Below, piece after piece: positions 34,680-42,515 of a DNA stretch of 64,000 bases. Source of the stretch: Formosa sediminum. Lineage in GTDB: Bacteria > Bacteroidota > Bacteroidia > Flavobacteriales > Flavobacteriaceae. Each line of letters starts with the position of its first letter. Positions within the stretch are counted from its first letter, which is position 1. Position numbers and translations under genes: made by a program. The notes under the pieces were generated by a model that ran no database searches, was not told the origin of the DNA, and worked only from the letters and a program-made list of their open reading frames with translations. Location of the stretch: the NCBI RefSeq assembly GCF_007197735.1, contig NZ_CP041637.1, positions 1,302,001 to 1,366,000 on the forward strand, read 5' to 3'.

Positions 34680-34706
34680 CAGGAGATTATTAAAATTTTA
34701 GAAATA

Positions 34707-36011
34707 ATGACTGAAAATTTTGTTGAAGAATTAACCTGGAGAGGTTTAGTGCATGATATAATGCCTGGAACTGAAGATCAATTAAATAAAGAAATGACAA
34801 CGGCCTATATAGGTTTCGATCCAACTTCAGATTCTTTACATATTGGAAGTTTAGTACCAATTATAATTTTAGTTCATTTAGAAAAAGCAGGGCATAAGCC
34901 TATAGCTTTAGTTGGTGGAGCCACAGGTATGATTGGAGATCCTTCTGGAAAAAGTGATGAGCGTAATTTACTGGATGAAGCTACATTAGAAAAAAATGTT
35001 GCAGGTATAAAAAGTGTATTATCTCGATTTTTAAATTTCAATTCAAAAGCAGATAATGCTCCTGTATTGGTGAATAATTACGATTGGATGAAAGATTTTT
35101 CATTCATTGATTTTGCGCGTGATGTAGGAAAACGTATTACTGTTAATTACATGATGGCTAAAGACTCGGTTAAAAAACGTTTTTCTGGTGAAGAAGGAAG
35201 TGTTGGGATGTCGTTTACCGAATTTACGTATCAATTAATTCAAGGTTACGACTTTTACCATTTACATAAACACCATAACTGTTTATTACAAATGGGAGGT
35301 AGCGACCAATGGGGAAATATTACTACAGGAACAGAATTGGTAAGACGTATGAATGTTGGAGTAGAAGCTAAGGCATATGCGATGACTTGTCCGTTAATTA
35401 CTAAAGCAGATGGCTCTAAATTTGGAAAAAGCGAAGGTGGTAATGTGTGGTTAGATGCCGACAAAACATCGGTATACAAGTTTTATCAATTTTGGTTGAA
35501 CACGACAGATGAAGATGCAGAAAAATATATCAAAATTTTTACATTTTTAGACAAAGCTACTATTGAAGCTTTAATTTCAGAACACAAAGAGACACCGCAT
35601 TTAAGATTATTACAAAAGAAATTAGCCGAAGAGTTAACCACATTTGTACATTCAAAAGCAGAGTTTGAAAATGCAGAAAAAGCATCTAATATTCTTTTTT
35701 CTAAATCGTTTAAAGCAGATATTAAAACCCTAGACGAGAAAACATTTTTAGATGTATTTGAAGGTGTACCAATGGCAGAACTTCCTAAAGCTGATTTAGA
35801 AAATATAGACATGATAGGAGTGTTGGCAGCTAAAACCAATTTCTTAGCATCTAATAGCGAAGCCCGAAGAGCTTTAAAAGAAAATGCTATAGCTGTTAAT
35901 AAGGAAAAAGTTAAAGAAGATTATAAAATTAGCACAGACGATTTAATTAACGATAGCTATATTATAATTAATAAAGGAAAACGTAATACCTATATTATAA
36001 AAGTGGTTTAA
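34707..36011 (+). CDS. tyrS: Tyrosyl-tRNA synthetase
   Basis: This class I synthetase charges tRNA-Tyr. The HIGH-type motif is HIGS at 45-48 and the KMSKS-type loop KFGKS near 237-241 (DGSKFGKSEGGN). A C-terminal S4 RNA-binding domain ends the protein (about 365-434). The 434-residue length is normal. I place the start at 34707 (MTENFVEELTWRG) because the -7 box overlaps the earlier in-frame codon. It appears monocistronic. Confidence 0.97.
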   Translation: MTENFVEELTWRGLVHDIMPGTEDQLNKEMTTAYIGFDPTSDSLHIGSLVPIIILVHLEKAGHKPIALVGGATGMIGDPSGKSDERNLLDEATLEKNVAGIKSVLSRFLNFNSKADNAPVLVNNYDWMKDFSFIDFARDVGKRITVNYMMAKDSVKKRFSGEEGSVGMSFTEFTYQLIQGYDFYHLHKHHNCLLQMGGSDQWGNITTGTELVRRMNVGVEAKAYAMTCPLITKADGSKFGKSEGGNVWLDADKTSVYKFYQFWLNTTDEDAEKYIKIFTFLDKATIEALISEHKETPHLRLLQKKLAEELTTFVHSKAEFENAEKASNILFSKSFKADIKTLDEKTFLDVFEGVPMAELPKADLENIDMIGVLAAKTNFLASNSEARRALKENAIAVNKEKVKEDYKISTDDLINDSYIIINKGKRNTYIIKVV

Positions 36012-36053
36012 AAAAATAGTGAAGCCGGATTACAATATATAATCCGGCTTCAC
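36011..36053 (-). terminator. Strong hairpin with minus-strand T-run between tyrS and the LuxE-like gene
   Basis: GTGAAGCCGGATTA and TAATCCGGCTTCAC form a perfect 14-bp GC-containing stem around seven bases. Seven A (36011-36017) lie two bases to the left, giving a T-run on the minus strand; A7 lies to the right. It fits a terminator for minus-strand transcription from 37180, though it is about 150 bases past that stop. Confidence 0.65.
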
Positions 36054-36091
36054 AAAAAAACCAACTAACCATTAAAAACCAACCTAACTTT

Positions 36092-36166
36092 ATGAATAAA
36101 AAGCTTAGGATGTATAATTATAGTCGGTATTTAATCTCCTTACTTTCAGTACACTTTGTAAATTAA
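36092..36166 (+). pseudogene. Orphan 24-codon frame behind an A/C-rich leader
   Basis: A leader with CCAACTAACCATTAAAAACC and AACCAACCTAACTTT precedes an ATG that opens MNKKLRMYNYSRYLISLLSV and stops after 24 codons. Charged start plus hydrophobic stretch looks like the beginning of an export signal. It may be a remnant of an outer-membrane protein gene, a tiny peptide, or chance. No continuation is visible in other frames. Confidence 0.25.
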
Positions 36167-36199
36167 ATGTTAAAGTTTATTATGCAAGACTCTTGTGGT

Positions 36200-37180
36200 T
36201 TATAACACCATTAAATTACAGCCACGAATATCAGAATTATCAAAACGCCCAATGATTTCAAAGGCATTATCACCTGTAATTTTACCTAAATCTTGAGTAG
36301 CTATAAAGGCGCACGAATTTACATTGGCCAAATCAATAACATTTATACCTCCTGTTTTTCCTTCTGTTTGAATGGTTAATGCGTCTTCAGGATCTCTAGT
36401 TAAGATTTTCATCCAAGGTGGACAGTTAAAAATGCCATGCCCTTTAGAATATCCTTGACTTAAAAGTTCAGTCATGCCATATTCACTATGAATTTCTGAC
36501 ACTCCAAATCCCGCTTTTAAAATAGCGTGCAATTCTGTTCTAATAAGTTCTTTCCTGCGGCCTTTCATACCACCAGTTTCCATAACTATAGTGTGTTTTA
36601 ATTGAAATTGAAAGGTTTCAACTAAATCTAATAAAGCAAAAGATACACCTATTAAAAGTACTTTTTGCCCACGAGTATCTAATTCGATTAACTTTGATTT
36701 TAAATCAGATAAATTATTTAAATAAAATCCGCTTTCTGGGTGTTGCGATTGGTTAATCATATCGTTAACCATATATATTAAAGAGGAACCATTACGTTCT
36801 AAATATGAAGGTAGCAAAGCCAAAACAGCATAATTTTTAATATCTCCATAAGCTTCCTTAAAGCCATTTCTAAAGCTGTCTTCGTAAATAGAAACATCGG
36901 TTACCAAATGTTTACTGGTTGTATTACCTGTTGTACCGCTACTGGAAAATGTACATTGTACAGGGTCTTGACTGCTTAAAATTGTTTTAGATTTAAAAAA
37001 ATCTATAGGTAAAAAAGGGATGTCTCTGTAGTGTTTAATATCGCTCGGATGAATGTAGAGCAAATCACAAAACGATCTGTAAGTACGATTGTTTTTAAAC
37101 TGAAATTGAAATACGTCTAATGCATGTTCGTTAAATTGATTTTCCGTTTTAATATTAAATATAGCTTGAGTATTAATCAT
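36200..37180 (-). CDS. LuxE/PaaK-like acyl-activating enzyme
   Basis: The 326 residues belong to the LuxE (acyl-protein synthetase) branch of adenylate-forming enzymes. The ATP-binding loop is SSSGTTGNT at 79-87, and the adenylate-binding block is SEYGMTELLSQ near 235-245. IGRFDNSDIRGCNLMVL closes the protein. It lacks the large C-terminal lid of full acyl-CoA synthetases, as LuxE does. In luminous bacteria LuxE activates fatty acids; here no luciferase genes are near, so the substrate is unknown. Downstream of it on the same strand lies only a terminator-like hairpin. Confidence 0.85.
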   Translation of the reverse strand: MINTQAIFNIKTENQFNEHALDVFQFQFKNNRTYRSFCDLLYIHPSDIKHYRDIPFLPIDFFKSKTILSSQDPVQCTFSSSGTTGNTTSKHLVTDVSIYEDSFRNGFKEAYGDIKNYAVLALLPSYLERNGSSLIYMVNDMINQSQHPESGFYLNNLSDLKSKLIELDTRGQKVLLIGVSFALLDLVETFQFQLKHTIVMETGGMKGRRKELIRTELHAILKAGFGVSEIHSEYGMTELLSQGYSKGHGIFNCPPWMKILTRDPEDALTIQTEGKTGGINVIDLANVNSCAFIATQDLGKITGDNAFEIIGRFDNSDIRGCNLMVL

Positions 37181-37219
37181 AGTTTCAAAGTAAAAAACAA
37201 ATGTAAAAATAGTTAAAAT

Positions 37220-37248
37220 AAAAAAGCATTGCCAAGAGCAACGCTTTT
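37220..37248 (-). terminator. Terminator of the T9SS-sorted protein gene
   Basis: On the minus strand AAAAGCGTTGC pairs with GCAATGCTTTT over 11 bp (one G-U pair, loop TCTTG) and runs into six T. It lies 56 bases past the stop at 37304. Confidence 0.8.
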
Positions 37249-37303
37249 AAAATTTTTATAATATAAACAGAAAAAGTATAGCAATAATAGGTTGTTTTAA
37301 CCG

Positions 37304-37636
37304 TTATCTAACTACAAGTTTTCTGGTTGTAGAAATATTGTTTTCTTTAATTTTAATAATATAAATTCCAGGATTTAATTTAGAAATGTTTACCTCTTTA
37401 CCAAATAAAGTGGTTTGAAAGATAAGCTTACCTAATACATTAAAAATTTCGATGTCTTTAGTTAGATTCTCTTTCGTAACAATATATAACTTACCATTCA
37501 TCACTGGATTAGGATAAATAGAAAGCTCCTCAATGTTTTGAGATATATTCGCTTCTATCGACTGGGCATGCGTGGTATGCGATACTACAAAAAACAAGAA
37601 ACACGTTAAAAAAGTAAATAAGTAGTTTTTTCCCAT
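37304..37636 (-). CDS. Minimal protein with a T9SS type A sorting domain
   Basis: The 110 residues consist of a Sec signal peptide (about 1-24, ending THAQ), a spacer of about ten residues and then a complete T9SS C-terminal domain. The latter has LSIYPNPVMNGKLYI near 38-52, EIFNVLGKLIFQT, LNPGIYIIKI and the terminal KLVVR. Type A domains direct cargo through the type IX secretion system to the cell surface, where they are cleaved. Here almost no cargo remains, so the protein may be a degraded remnant or a decoy/short-peptide substrate. It is divergent from the phoB-like gene. Confidence 0.88.
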   Translation of the reverse strand: MGKNYLFTFLTCFLFFVVSHTTHAQSIEANISQNIEELSIYPNPVMNGKLYIVTKENLTKDIEIFNVLGKLIFQTTLFGKEVNISKLNPGIYIIKIKENNISTTRKLVVR

Positions 37637-37694
37637 CTAAATTAATTAATATATAAAAGTAATAAAAGTGCAGCAAATTCTAAGCCAAAAAATG

Positions 37695-37732
37695 TTAAAC
37701 TGTTTTAAAATCGGCTTAAATTATTAAACTGT
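37695..37732. promoter_or_regulatory. Direct repeat upstream of the response-regulator gene
   Basis: TTAAACTGT occurs at 37695-37703 and again at 37724-37732, 29 bases apart (nearly three helical turns), about 100 bases before the start at 37833. OmpR/PhoB-type regulators bind direct repeats, so it may be an autoregulatory site. Confidence 0.35.
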
Positions 37733-37794
37733 AATATTCAGGTTACGTTATTGTTATTAAAAAATTGTTTCTTAAGAATGATTGTTATATATTT

Positions 37795-37802
37795 TATCTT
37801 TG
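37795..37802 (+). promoter_or_regulatory. Candidate -7 box of the two-component operon
   Basis: TATCTTTG matches TAnnTTTG, 30 bases before the ATG at 37833. The -33 half is not recognisable at normal spacing. Confidence 0.45.
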
Positions 37803-37832
37803 AAGATTAAATAACATTTTAATAAACTAAAA

Positions 37833-38507
37833 ATGAATATAAAAATTTTGTTGGTTGATGATGAGCCGGATATTTTAGAAATAGTAGGTTATAATTTATC
37901 TTCTGAAGGCTATGAAGTCATTACCGCAGAAAATGGTGCCGAAGCTGTTAAAAAAGCAAAAAAAGAACGTCCGCAGCTTATTATTATGGATGTAATGATG
38001 CCGGAAATGGATGGGATTGAAGCTTGCGAACAGATTAGAAATATTCCAGAATTAAAAGAAACTATTATTACTTTTTTAACAGCAAGAGGTGAAGATTATT
38101 CTCAAGTTGCAGGTTTTGATGCTGGAGCAGACGATTATATTACAAAACCAGTAAAACCAAAAGTATTAATAAGTAAAGTAAAAGCTTTATTAAGACGTTT
38201 AAAGGAAGAAACTGTAAACGAATCTATAGTTAAAATTGGTTCGTTAACCATAAATAGAGATGAATATAAAATTGTGTTAGACAACGAAGAAATTGTTTTA
38301 CCAAGAAAAGAATTTGAATTATTATCTTTATTAGCATCTAAACCAGGCAAAGTATTTAAACGTGAAGAAATACTAGATAAAGTTTGGGGTAACGAAGTGG
38401 TTGTTGGAGGCAGAACTATTGATGTACATATACGTAAACTTCGTGAAAAAATTGGAGACAAAAGTTTTAAAACTGTAAAAGGTGTAGGGTACAAGTTTGT
38501 AGATTAA
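37833..38507 (+). CDS. Response regulator, OmpR/PhoB family
   Basis: The receiver domain (about 1-118) has the acidic pair DD at 9-10, the phosphoacceptor D53 in IIMDVMMPEMDG and the conserved K105 in ITKPVKP. A winged-helix DNA-binding domain (about 127-224) follows, with KEFELLSLLASKPGKVFKRE and VDVHIRKLREKIG-like recognition helix. Length (224) is normal for PhoB. The stop overlaps the kinase start (TAATG), so the pair is coupled. A phosphate-response role is plausible but unproven. Confidence 0.95.
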   Translation: MNIKILLVDDEPDILEIVGYNLSSEGYEVITAENGAEAVKKAKKERPQLIIMDVMMPEMDGIEACEQIRNIPELKETIITFLTARGEDYSQVAGFDAGADDYITKPVKPKVLISKVKALLRRLKEETVNESIVKIGSLTINRDEYKIVLDNEEIVLPRKEFELLSLLASKPGKVFKREEILDKVWGNEVVVGGRTIDVHIRKLREKIGDKSFKTVKGVGYKFVD

Positions 38508-39550
38508 TGCAAAAAAAAACTAAAAAAACATACAAATTTGCAGTTAAAACTGCGGGGTATTCGTCTTTATTATTAGGGTTTTTATTTAGTATTTATACAT
38601 CTATATTTTTTGTATTTAATATTTTTCATGTCTTACTTTTTGTAGGACTGTTTTTCTTTGGCTGTTTTTCTATTATACAATATCGTGTAGAACTTTTTAT
38701 TTATAAAAGAGTAAAAAAAATATACGACGATTTAACACTTCTAGAATCTACCACACTTAGAAAAAAACGAATTACTACAGATATGGCTACGCTTACTCAA
38801 GAAATTGACAAGTATGCTAAGGATAAAAAAATAGAAATCGAAATGTTGCAAGTTCGTGAGGAATATAGAAAAGAATTTTTAGGAAATATTTCTCACGAAT
38901 TAAAAACTCCTTTGTTTACCGTGCAAGGGTATATTTTAACTCTGCTTGAAGGCGCTGGTAACGATAAAAATATTAGAGAAAAATACTTAGATCGTGCCAG
39001 TAAAGGTGTAGAACGTTTAATTTATATCGTAAACGATCTAGACATGATTACCAAACTCGAGGTAGGTGATTTACGACTAGAATTGGAAGAATTTGATATT
39101 GTTGAATTGGTTTCAAATGTATTTGATATGTTTGAAATGAAAGCCGCTAAAAAACGTATTACACTTACTTTCGACAGGGCGTATTCTGAACCAATTTTGG
39201 TGTATGCAGATAAAGAACGCATACAACAAGTACTTACAAATTTGGTGGTAAATTCCATTAAATATGGTCACGATAAAGGGACTACAGAAGTGAGTATTGA
39301 AAATTTAATTAAAAACAAAGTTATAGTCCGTGTTACCGATAATGGAGAAGGGATTCTTCCAAACCATATCCCAAGACTTTTTGAGCGGTTTTATAGGGTT
39401 GATAAAAGTGGTTCTAGAAAAGAAGGTGGTTCTGGTCTTGGGTTAGCTATTGTTAAACATATCATTGAGGCTCACGACGAAAAAATTTATGTAGAAAGTG
39501 ATTTTGGTGTAGGTAGTGAGTTTTCTTTTACGTTAGAAAAGACTAAATAA
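38507..39550 (+). CDS. Sensor histidine kinase, PhoR-like
   Basis: The 347 residues have two closely spaced membrane helices (about 18-38 and 40-58) with almost no external loop, a linker, and the HisKA helix with H130 in GNISHELKTPLFTVQGY. The HATPase domain has NLVVNSIKYG, DNGEGI and GGSGLGLAIVKHIIEAH. It would phosphorylate the regulator encoded just upstream. The missing periplasmic sensor loop means it senses within the membrane or through partners, as PhoR does. Its last 18 bases overlap the convergent glycosyltransferase gene. Confidence 0.95.
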   Translation: MQKKTKKTYKFAVKTAGYSSLLLGFLFSIYTSIFFVFNIFHVLLFVGLFFFGCFSIIQYRVELFIYKRVKKIYDDLTLLESTTLRKKRITTDMATLTQEIDKYAKDKKIEIEMLQVREEYRKEFLGNISHELKTPLFTVQGYILTLLEGAGNDKNIREKYLDRASKGVERLIYIVNDLDMITKLEVGDLRLELEEFDIVELVSNVFDMFEMKAAKKRITLTFDRAYSEPILVYADKERIQQVLTNLVVNSIKYGHDKGTTEVSIENLIKNKVIVRVTDNGEGILPNHIPRLFERFYRVDKSGSRKEGGSGLGLAIVKHIIEAHDEKIYVESDFGVGSEFSFTLEKTK

Positions 39551-40579
39551 ATCCTTAAAATTAGCTGATGTATTTTGCCCGTACAAACCTTTGTAATCTG
39601 TAATTGTTTCAAGTTTATCTAAAGTAAACTCATTTTGCTTACAATACGGAACGAGTTTTAATTCATCTAAGCGTTCGGCTAAATATTCTTGTTCAAATTG
39701 GCCAGGAGTTGGAATAAAAAAGGCTTTTTTTCCTAAAACTGAAAGGTCCATAACAGTCGTGTATCCAGATCTTGACACAATTATTTTACTGCTATTTAAT
39801 GCCTTTTCTAAGGCTTTTCCAGTCATAAAATTAGTCATGGTTAGGTTGCCTGCAGTAATAGTGGTCTGTTCTTTTTCAATAACCCCACGTACACATAATA
39901 TGCGTCTAGAGTCCTCCTTAAACGTGTTAGTAAGTTTGTCTTCTAAGAGTGTGCGCTGAGGTTCTGGTCCTGATAGCAATAACATGATATCGTATTCAGG
40001 TTTTAATTCTTGTCTTTCAAACCGGCTTAAAGGACCTAAGTATTTAATAGGAATTTCAATATTTTTCATATGGCCAAGTTTTCCACTTAAACTCGGTTCG
40101 TTCTCATGGTCAGGAACCCAGCACTGATCAAATTTTTCAATAATGCGTTGGTGCATTTTTGTGCTTAACCACGTTGTGGTTCCGCTTAGCACTTGAAGTT
40201 GATGGGTTATAAATACCGAAGGGATTTTTTTACTATATACACCAAGCCTATTGTCTGATATTACACCGTCTATATTATGTGTACTTATTATCGCTTTTGT
40301 TGCTTTTTTTTCAGCTTTAATTGCTTTTAATAATTTAGGCGAATCTTTAATAAGTTTTAATTTAAAAAAATGCCCTTTTTTGGCGTACTTAATGTCGTAA
40401 GCAGGAAGCTCTACTGTTTCTACATCAGGAAATTCTTTTTTTAAAAGTGCTAGGGCAATACCGTCGCTTGCTATAACAGGTATGTAATTATGTGTAATTA
40501 GCATGTTTATAATTGGTATGCAGCGAGTTGCATGGCCTAAGCCCCAGTTTAAAGGAGCAATTAGTATTCTTTTTTTCAT
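39533..40579 (-). CDS. Glycosyltransferase, MurG-like (GT28/GT1 fold)
   Basis: The 348-residue soluble protein has an N-terminal IAPLNWGLGHATRCIPII near 6-23 (glycine-rich acceptor loop of GT-B enzymes). The C-terminal nucleotide-sugar site has SSKIIVSRSGYTTVMDL near 259-275, and IPTPGQFEQEYLAERL follows near 283-298. It resembles uncharacterised glycosyltransferases related to MurG. Donor and acceptor are unknown; no peptidoglycan gene cluster is near. It overlaps the 3' end of the histidine kinase gene by 18 bases. Confidence 0.85.
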   Translation of the reverse strand: MKKRILIAPLNWGLGHATRCIPIINMLITHNYIPVIASDGIALALLKKEFPDVETVELPAYDIKYAKKGHFFKLKLIKDSPKLLKAIKAEKKATKAIISTHNIDGVISDNRLGVYSKKIPSVFITHQLQVLSGTTTWLSTKMHQRIIEKFDQCWVPDHENEPSLSGKLGHMKNIEIPIKYLGPLSRFERQELKPEYDIMLLLSGPEPQRTLLEDKLTNTFKEDSRRILCVRGVIEKEQTTITAGNLTMTNFMTGKALEKALNSSKIIVSRSGYTTVMDLSVLGKKAFFIPTPGQFEQEYLAERLDELKLVPYCKQNEFTLDKLETITDYKGLYGQNTSANFKDLFSLF

Positions 40580-40737
40580 AAAAAAGTAGAGATAAACCCT
40601 TTGTTGTATTTCAAAATTACCTTAAAAAATGATATATAAAGAGGTTTAAATATCTATAAAAAGATTCAATTTTATATGACTAAATTTTTATAAAAATCTT
40701 TATTAATTATTAAATTTTAAAACTAAAGGCAAAAAAA

Positions 40738-40769
40738 TTGTAAATTAATAACTGTCTGCCGTATTTTTA
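40738..40769 (+). promoter_or_regulatory. Candidate promoter of trmB
   Basis: A TTG at 40738-40740 is followed after 21 bases by TATTTTTA (40762-40769), one base short of TAnnTTTG. The GTG start lies 29 bases downstream. Confidence 0.35.
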
Positions 40770-40797
40770 CACCTATTTTATAAGTAAATTTTAAAAA

Positions 40798-41472
40798 GTG
40801 GGAAGTAAAAATAAGCTTAAGCGATTTAGAGAAAATGAAACTTTTAATAATGTGTTTCAGCCAACTCGTGAAGAATTAGTAAATAATACGTTTGCTCTTA
40901 AAGGAAACTGGAATAAAAAAGTATTTAAAAATAGCAATCCTTTAGTTCTAGAATTGGGTTGTGGCAAAGGAGAATACTCTGTTGGATTGGCTCAAAAATT
41001 TCCAAACAAAAATTTTGTAGGTATTGATATAAAAGGTGCTAGATTTTGGAGAGGAGCAAAGACTGCAATAGAAGAAAATATTACTAACGTTGCTTTTTTA
41101 AGAACACAAATTGAATTAATTGAATATGCTTTTGCAGAAAATGAAGTTGATGAAATTTGGATTACTTTCCCCGATCCACAAATAAAATATAAGCGTACTA
41201 AGCATAGAATGACAAATAGTTCATTTTTAGAAAAATATAAAGCCGTTTTAAAACCAGAAGGTGTTGTTAATTTAAAAACAGACAGCGAGTTTATGCATGG
41301 GTATACCTTAGGACTATTACATGGTGCAGGCCATGAGGTATTGTATGCAAATCATGATGTTTATAAACAAGAAGGAAGTCCAGAAGAAGTAACCGAAATC
41401 CAAACGTTTTACGAATCTCAGTATCTAGAGAAAGGTAAAGCGATTACTTATATTAGATTTAAAATAAAATAA
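40798..41472 (+). CDS. trmB: tRNA (guanine(46)-N7)-methyltransferase
   Basis: It methylates G46 in the variable loop of tRNAs using S-adenosylmethionine. The SAM-binding motif VLELGCGKGEY lies near 50-60, IDIKGARFWRGAKTA near 77-91, and the TrmB-specific ITFPDPQIKYKRTKHR near 122-137. Length (224) is normal. The start codon is GTG; no upstream in-frame ATG exists. The LysE-type gene starts three bases after its stop. Confidence 0.95.
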   Translation: MGSKNKLKRFRENETFNNVFQPTREELVNNTFALKGNWNKKVFKNSNPLVLELGCGKGEYSVGLAQKFPNKNFVGIDIKGARFWRGAKTAIEENITNVAFLRTQIELIEYAFAENEVDEIWITFPDPQIKYKRTKHRMTNSSFLEKYKAVLKPEGVVNLKTDSEFMHGYTLGLLHGAGHEVLYANHDVYKQEGSPEEVTEIQTFYESQYLEKGKAITYIRFKIK

Positions 41473-41475
41473 GGT

Positions 41476-42114
41476 TTGAATATTACGCTAATCTTTTTTT
41501 TAGGCTTTATTGTGTCTTTGGTAGGAGTTATTCCGCCTGGACTTTTAAACATGACTGCTGCAAAAATTAGTTTAAAAGAAGGGTTTACGCGTGGTGTTGT
41601 GTTTTCAATTGGCGCTTGTATTATTGTATTATTACAAACCTTTATTGCTGCCATTTTTGCTAGGTATTTAACCAAACACCCCGATGTTGTTAATGTGTTA
41701 CAACGCGTAGCTTTGGTTATTTTTATTTTAATCTCTTTATACTTTTTTTTTATTGCAAAAGGAGATGGCGATCTTAAAAATGATAAAATCCCTGAAGTAC
41801 GCAGTAAAAGTAGTCGATTTTTTCAAGGCATATTAATGTCTGCATTAAATATGTTTCCAATTCCTTTCCAAGCCTACATGAGCGTGACTTTAGCATCTTT
41901 TGGATGGTTAACGTTTGAGCATACAGATATTTTTGCATATGTATTTGGGGCTGCAATGGGGTCTTTTGTAATGCTCTACATGTATATGGTTTTTTTCGAT
42001 AAGATAGAAAACACAACATTTAAATCCCAAAAAAACATGAATCGCTTTATTGGAGGTATTACTGCTTTAGTAGCATTAGTAACACTAATACATGTAATAA
42101 GAGATGTGATATGA
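41476..42114 (+). CDS. LysE/RhtB family transporter
   Basis: A 212-residue inner-membrane protein with about six hydrophobic segments. It carries the family motif near its N-terminus, GVIPPGLLNMTAAKISLKEG (17-36), whose core is G-x-x-P-G-P-x. LysE-type proteins export amino acids. The substrate is unknown. The start is a TTG three bases after trmB, and the next ATG is about 25 codons in and would remove part of the first helix. The end overlaps the alkyltransferase-like gene by four bases. Confidence 0.85.
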   Translation: MNITLIFFLGFIVSLVGVIPPGLLNMTAAKISLKEGFTRGVVFSIGACIIVLLQTFIAAIFARYLTKHPDVVNVLQRVALVIFILISLYFFFIAKGDGDLKNDKIPEVRSKSSRFFQGILMSALNMFPIPFQAYMSVTLASFGWLTFEHTDIFAYVFGAAMGSFVMLYMYMVFFDKIENTTFKSQKNMNRFIGGITALVALVTLIHVIRDVI

Positions 42115-42458
42115 AACCAGAAACACTTCGTTTTTTTGACCGTGTGTATGAGGTAGTAAAGCAAATTCCTTATGGAAAAGTTACAAATTATGGCGCTATA
42201 GCTAGATATTTAGGAGCAGCAAAAAGTGCAAGAATTGTGGGGTATGCGATGAATGCTTCCCATAATATGGACGATGTTCCTGCGCATCGCGTTGTTAATA
42301 GAAACGGCTTATTAACCGGAAAATTTCATTTTGAAGGCACTAACCTTATGCAGCAATTGTTAGAAAGTGAAGGTGTTCTAATTAAAAATAATCAAGTGCA
42401 AAACCTAGATACTTATTTCTGGGATCCTTCCAAAGCTTTAAAGGATTTAGAACCATAG
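42111..42458 (+). CDS. Alkyltransferase-like protein (ATL), MGMT family
   Basis: The 115-residue protein has the DNA-binding helix and active-site region of O6-alkylguanine-DNA alkyltransferases: IPYGKVTNYGAIARYLG near 19-35 and SARIVGYAMNAS near 39-50. The reactive PCHR is replaced by PAHR (57-60), so it cannot accept an alkyl group. Such ATL proteins bind O6-alkylguanine and hand the lesion to nucleotide excision repair. It is translationally coupled to the LysE-type gene. Confidence 0.93.
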   Translation: MKPETLRFFDRVYEVVKQIPYGKVTNYGAIARYLGAAKSARIVGYAMNASHNMDDVPAHRVVNRNGLLTGKFHFEGTNLMQQLLESEGVLIKNNQVQNLDTYFWDPSKALKDLEP

Positions 42459-42476
42459 AAAAGCATAACCATTTTT

Positions 42477-42496
42477 AGTGGTTTTTATTATCTTGT
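42477..42496 (+). terminator. Probable terminator after the trmB operon
   Basis: AACCAT pairs with GTGGTT (one G-U pair) around TTTTA and leads into T5. The stem is short, so confidence is moderate. Confidence 0.5.
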
Positions 42497-42515
42497 AAGC
42501 CAATACTCTTTGCTT

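Noticed and set aside
36019-36053. Plus-strand terminator of tyrS
   Set aside because: The stem is strong, but the sequence after it on the plus strand is A7, not T; the T-run exists only on the minus strand.
36200-37180. Part of a luminescence (lux) operon
   Set aside because: The LuxE-like enzyme stands alone; no luciferase or fatty-acid reductase genes are adjacent.
38135-38494. 119-codon minus-strand frame opposite the response regulator
   Set aside because: Fully antisense to the DNA-binding domain of a clear OmpR-type gene; no independent signal.
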